The position numbers were made by a program, and so were the translations under genes. The notes beneath the pieces were generated by a model. That model saw only the letters and a program-made list of their open reading frames with translations. It was not told where the DNA came from and did not search any database. Of a stretch of DNA of 64,000 nt, positions 60,944 through 64,000 are shown one piece after another. Source of the stretch: Halorussus sp. MSC15.2 (GTDB lineage: Archaea; Halobacteriota; Halobacteria; Halobacteriales; Haladaptataceae); NCBI RefSeq assembly GCF_010747475.1, contig NZ_VSLZ01000004.1:248001-312000 (forward strand). Reading direction: 5' to 3'. Numbering within the stretch: the first letter of the stretch is position 1; the number at the start of each line of letters is the position of its first letter.

Positions 60944-62196
60944 TCACCGGAGCGCGTACAACACGCCGTTTCGACCGCTTTCGGGACTGTTCTCGGTCGC
61001 GACGAACACCGTCTGGCCCACCGCCGCCACTCCGCGAACCGCGCTCCCCGCGTCGAACGACCACCGCTCTCGCCCGTCGAGCGTGAACCCGAAGAGTCGG
61101 TTCCGCGCGTCGCCCGGCGTGTCGGGGTCGCCAAACGTGCCCACGAGGACGGTCTCACCGCCGACCGCGACTGTACTCACCCAATCACTGGTCTCGAAGC
61201 GCCAGCGTTCGGTCCCGTCCGAAAGCGAGTGTGCAACCAGCGCGTGGTATCGCCGACCGTCCTGTCCGAGACGGAGCGACGAGAAACACCGACCGCGACG
61301 ACCGCGGACGACCCGACGACGACGGGCGCGTCGTCGTCCGAGACCTCGACCGCGCTCCACCGCCGCTCGCCCGAGTCGGCGTCGAACGCCGAGAGCGCGC
61401 CGTTCTCGGGAGCTTGGCGGTAGCTTTCCGACCCGACGAGGACGCGACCCCCGGCGACGACCGGGTGGGACGTGAAACCCGAAATCTCGGCCTGCCAGTC
61501 TCTCGGCGGCGTACTGCCGGTCAGTACGTCGCTGACTCGTCGCGAACGGTACCGACAGAGGTCGTAGGTGTCCGTTGCGAACAACGACCCATCGGCGACT
61601 GCAGGGTAGGCTTGAGGGCCGCCGGTATCGGTCCAACGAATCCGACCCGAGGCGGCGTCTATCGCCGCGAAGTCGGGATTCCCGCCAACGAATACCGTCT
61701 CGTCGGCGACGGCTATGCCATCGACTTCACCGACTGAAGAGCGCCAGCGTCGCTCGCCCGTCGCCGCGTCGAGGGCGGTGAGACCGGTCGATTCGCCCTG
61801 GTGTGCCCCGGCGTAGAGTGTCCCCCGTCGGAGCGCCAGCGTCGCACCGCCGACGCTCGCAGTCCACTCGACGCGGCCCTCCTCGCGGTGGAGCGCCGCG
61901 ACGCCCTGCCCGCCAGCGTGAATCTCGCCGCCGACGTAGACCCGCTCGGGACCGACGACGACGGAACCGGGTTTTTCGACCGGACGGGCGCGCCACGCGA
62001 CTTCCGGGTCGGTCGGCGGTTCGGCGTGGGGGTTCGCGGCGCGATTCCGGAGGTCGTAGTGGTCTCGGGGCCACGTGCCGAACGAGGGCGTCCACGACTC
62101 GACGGGACCGATGCCGACGAGCGTGCTAACACCGCCGAGGGCGGCGACGCCGACGCCGGACGCGAGGAAGTGGCGACGAGAGCAATCGGAGGGCAT
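60944..62196 (-). CDS. Tat-exported PQQ-like beta-propeller protein (frameshifted)
   Basis: Starts MPSDCSRRHFLASGVGVAALGGVST at 62196, a twin-arginine signal with SRRHFL. Blades carry VAWRARPV, VEWTASVG, RRWRSSVG, RIRWTDTGG and RRWSAVEV type Trp repeats. After VVGSSAVVAVG the frame changes at about 61272: a missing G in gcggtcgGtgtttc leads into CFSSLRLGQDGRRYHALVAHS and the last blades to the stop at 60944. Restored length is 417 residues. It is convergent with hemE. Extracellular; function unknown. Confidence 0.75.
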
Positions 62197-62262
62197 CGTT
62201 CGGCGTGAGACGGAACGCCGGGAAAGAATCTTCGGTTCGCCGACAGGAACGGGTGGAAAGTA

Positions 62263-63549
62263 TTATTGAATCTCGTCCGCCAGCGACTCGGCCTCCCGAA
62301 TCCGACTGGGGACGCCCATCCGCGCGGTGTAGTTGGTCGCCAGTCGGACGTTCTCCGGGAGGTCGATACGCTCGACGGCGTCCCACGAGGTGTCGTAGGC
62401 CGGGAACCCGCGCCGGAGGACGTTCACGGCCACGACCGCCGCCTCGGCGCCCGTCACCTCCTCGAACTCGGCCGCCGCAATCTCGCCCATTCGCTCCTCG
62501 CTCTCGTCCAGAATCCCGGGGTCGTGCATCCCGCCGAGGAAGGCCGTGCAGACCCCTCGGTCGAACATGCTGGCGTTCCACGAGACGCCGAGCGTCCGGA
62601 GGCCCTCGTCGAACCCGACCTGATAACCGAGCGCCGGGTCCACGCCCGCCGCGTCGAGGTCCGTCCGGAGGTAGACCATGGCGAGCGGGTTGTAGTTCAG
62701 TTCGCGGAGCGCGTCGGCCGAGTCGGGCGCGAGGCCGGCCACGAGGTCGGCGGTGAGGTCCGCGGGCGTCGTCAGGACTACGCGGTCGAACGACTCGGAC
62801 CCGTCGGGCGTCTCCAGCGTGACGGTCCCGTCGTCGCCCTCCCGAACCCCCGTCACGGGCGTTTCGAGGCGGACGTTCTCGGCGTGGGCTTCGGCGAGCG
62901 CCTCCGGCAGTCGCTGGAGACCGTCGTCGAAGGAGATGGCCGGCGGCGTGTCGCGCCCGCCGGCGGTGCGGTGGATGGCGGCCTTCAGGAGACTCCCGTG
63001 GCGCGCTTCGAGTTTCACGAGGCCCGAGAGCGCGTGGCCGACCGGCATCTCGGCGGGGTCCGACCCGTAGATGCCGCCGAACAGCGGACCGAGCAGGTTC
63101 CGGTAGGTCTCCGCGCCGAACTTCCGGGTGAACATCTCGGCCGCGCTCTCCTCGGGGTCCGCGGGGTCGGTGAAGGGTTCGGCGAGGACCGTCCGCTTGG
63201 TCTCGGCCGACAGCAGGTCGGTCGCGCCGAACTCCTCGACGGAGAAGGGCGCTGGCCGGAGTTCGCCGTCGGCGTAGACGCAGATGGGGAGGTCGGGGTC
63301 CGCGGTGCGGACTTCCGACTCCAGTCCGAGGTCCTGAATCAGCCCGTCGATGCGGTCGGTGCGCCGGACGCGTTGGGGACCCCACTCGAGCAGGTAGCCA
63401 TCGACGCGCTCGCTTCGGACGACGCCGCCGGGGTCGGGCGCGGCCTCGAACAGGGTGAAATCGGCGTCGCGCCGGTCGAGATAGTGGGCCAGCGCGAGAC
63501 CCGTGATGCCCCCGCCGACGATTCCCACCGACTGCTCGTCCGTCCTCAT
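62263..63549 (-). CDS. hemY: Porphyrinogen oxidase HemY/CgoX
   Basis: A 428-residue flavoprotein: VGIVGGGITGLALAHYLDRRDADFTLFEAAPDPGGVVRSERVDGYLLEWGPQ is the FAD-binding start and the DxG(G)xxxS/T motif of HemY. FGGIYGSDPAEMPVGHAL is in the substrate domain, and RLATNYTARMGVPSRIREAESLADEI is the C-terminal FAD-contact region. In Gram-positive bacteria such enzymes oxidise coproporphyrinogen III (CgoX) rather than protoporphyrinogen. It overlaps hemH by four bases (ATGA). Confidence 0.88.
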   Translation of the reverse strand: MRTDEQSVGIVGGGITGLALAHYLDRRDADFTLFEAAPDPGGVVRSERVDGYLLEWGPQRVRRTDRIDGLIQDLGLESEVRTADPDLPICVYADGELRPAPFSVEEFGATDLLSAETKRTVLAEPFTDPADPEESAAEMFTRKFGAETYRNLLGPLFGGIYGSDPAEMPVGHALSGLVKLEARHGSLLKAAIHRTAGGRDTPPAISFDDGLQRLPEALAEAHAENVRLETPVTGVREGDDGTVTLETPDGSESFDRVVLTTPADLTADLVAGLAPDSADALRELNYNPLAMVYLRTDLDAAGVDPALGYQVGFDEGLRTLGVSWNASMFDRGVCTAFLGGMHDPGILDESEERMGEIAAAEFEEVTGAEAAVVAVNVLRRGFPAYDTSWDAVERIDLPENVRLATNYTARMGVPSRIREAESLADEIQ

Positions 63550-64000
63550 ATCCGTTCGACCGGCGCGTTGAGGCACATCGCGTCGGGCGAGTCGGAACAC
63601 TGGCACTGGCGGAACTGGTAGTAGCCAGGGTCGAAGTCGCCGACGAACGGTTCGACCAAGTCGCCGAGGACGTCGCGGAAGCGGTCGTCGTCGTGGGGCA
63701 CCGGGACCCGGTAGAAGTCGAGACCGAGTTCCTCGGCCTCCTCGCGGAGTTCGTCGTCGAGTTCCGAGAGCGTCTCGCTCTGCTCGTGCATGAAGCTTAT
63801 CGGTTCGACGACGATGCGCTCGATGTCGTCGGACTCGCCGATTTCCTCGACTAGCTCCTCCACGTCGGGTTCGGTCCACGGAATGTCGCGGTTCTCGTGG
63901 TTCTGGTAGCCCAGCGAGTAGGATTCGACGCCGAGCTTTCGGCCGACGACCTCGCAGAACTCCTCGACGTAGGTGTCGTACCTGCTCCCCTCGTCGAGGT
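63546..64000 (-). CDS. hemH: Ferrochelatase HemH/CpfC, 3' part
   Basis: The gene starts beyond the right edge; 151 codons are visible. They read GYQNHENRDIPWTEPDVEEL, ERIVVEPISFMHEQSETLSELDDEL, EELGLDFYRVPVPHDD and end YYQFRQCQCSDSPDAMCLNAPVERI. The PISFxHEQSETLSELD segment is the ferrochelatase C-terminal signature with the acidic metal-route residues. The terminal CxC...C could be part of a [2Fe-2S] site as in many ferrochelatases. It inserts Fe2+ into coproporphyrin or protoporphyrin, and precedes hemY in the same operon. Confidence 0.88.
   Translation of the reverse strand, partial: LDEGSRYDTYVEEFCEVVGRKLGVESYSLGYQNHENRDIPWTEPDVEELVEEIGESDDIERIVVEPISFMHEQSETLSELDDELREEAEELGLDFYRVPVPHDDDRFRDVLGDLVEPFVGDFDPGYYQFRQCQCSDSPDAMCLNAPVERI

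Overview
The window is a chromosome-like stretch of a halophilic archaeon (class Halobacteria). The evidence is high GC, very acidic proteins, tightly overlapping start and stop codons, AT-rich promoter boxes close to start codons, and family-level content typical of haloarchaea: the CbiT/L/F/G/H cobalamin operon with DUF3209, CbtAB, a ChlI-ChlD fusion with CobN, TrmB, an Lrp-TRASH regulator and an Htr-type transducer. The genus cannot be fixed from sequence alone. I saw no rRNA, tRNA, CRISPR array, insertion sequence or phage block.

Layout. 1-4262: end of a DUF4129 / membrane / DUF58 / membrane operon. 4390-5895: NikR regulator divergent from a His-rich NicO-type Ni/Co transporter, with a dyad between them. 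6101-9184: two tiny membrane proteins, a duplicated scrap of a copA 3' end, and a CopA Cu(I)-ATPase. 9403-19444: winged-helix regulator divergent from a long cobalamin operon (cbiT-cbiL-cbiF-cbiG-cbiH-cbiH2-ferredoxin-LAGLIDADG-like protein-cbiX-DUF3209-beta-propeller). 19835-21279: zinc-ribbon peptide, 2Fe-2S protein and CbtA/CbtB cobalt uptake. 21332-28919: ChlID divergent from cobN-cbiC-cbiE. 29046-35853: TrmB regulator, second CbiX-like protein, cobA (SUMT), and cbiA-cobO-cbiP. 36149-39433: CBS, Rieske and an unknown protein. 39787-44544: a peptide/Ni-type ABC transporter whose two permeases are transcribed divergently. 44559-52958: Lrp-TRASH regulator, Gfo/Idh/MocA oxidoreductase, membrane proteins, two glycosyltransferases, and a protein resembling a small phage-associated family. 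53028-55395: a sensory-rhodopsin-like seven-helix protein without the retinal lysine, overlapping an HtrII-like transducer. 55696-59656: SDR, AI-2E permease, GT-like protein, secreted peptide. 59904-64000: hemE, a Tat-exported beta-propeller, hemY/cgoX and hemH/cpfC.

How it works together. Most of the first 36 kb builds cobalamin: SUMT makes precorrin-2, CbiX and/or CobN-ChlID insert cobalt, CbiL/F/G/H/T/E/C modify the ring, CbiA/CbiP amidate it and CobO adenosylates it, while CbtAB and perhaps the NicO protein supply cobalt. CbiD and CbiJ are not in the window. A related AT-rich sequence family (GTAGTA.. / CAAGC.AAG, TTGTA/TACAA half-sites) recurs in front of the dispersed cobalamin transcription units and suggests one regulon.

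The most unusual items are the lysine-less opsin-like receptor with its own transducer, the catalytically degenerate LAGLIDADG-like protein inside the cobalamin operon, four Lys-Cys-Gly repeats on one CbiH paralogue, and a bacterial-type heme module. Four otherwise intact genes each carry a single-base frameshift in a short homopolymer (about 16315, 32393, 60707 and 61272). This pattern looks more like sequencing error than gene decay, but the sequence alone cannot settle it.
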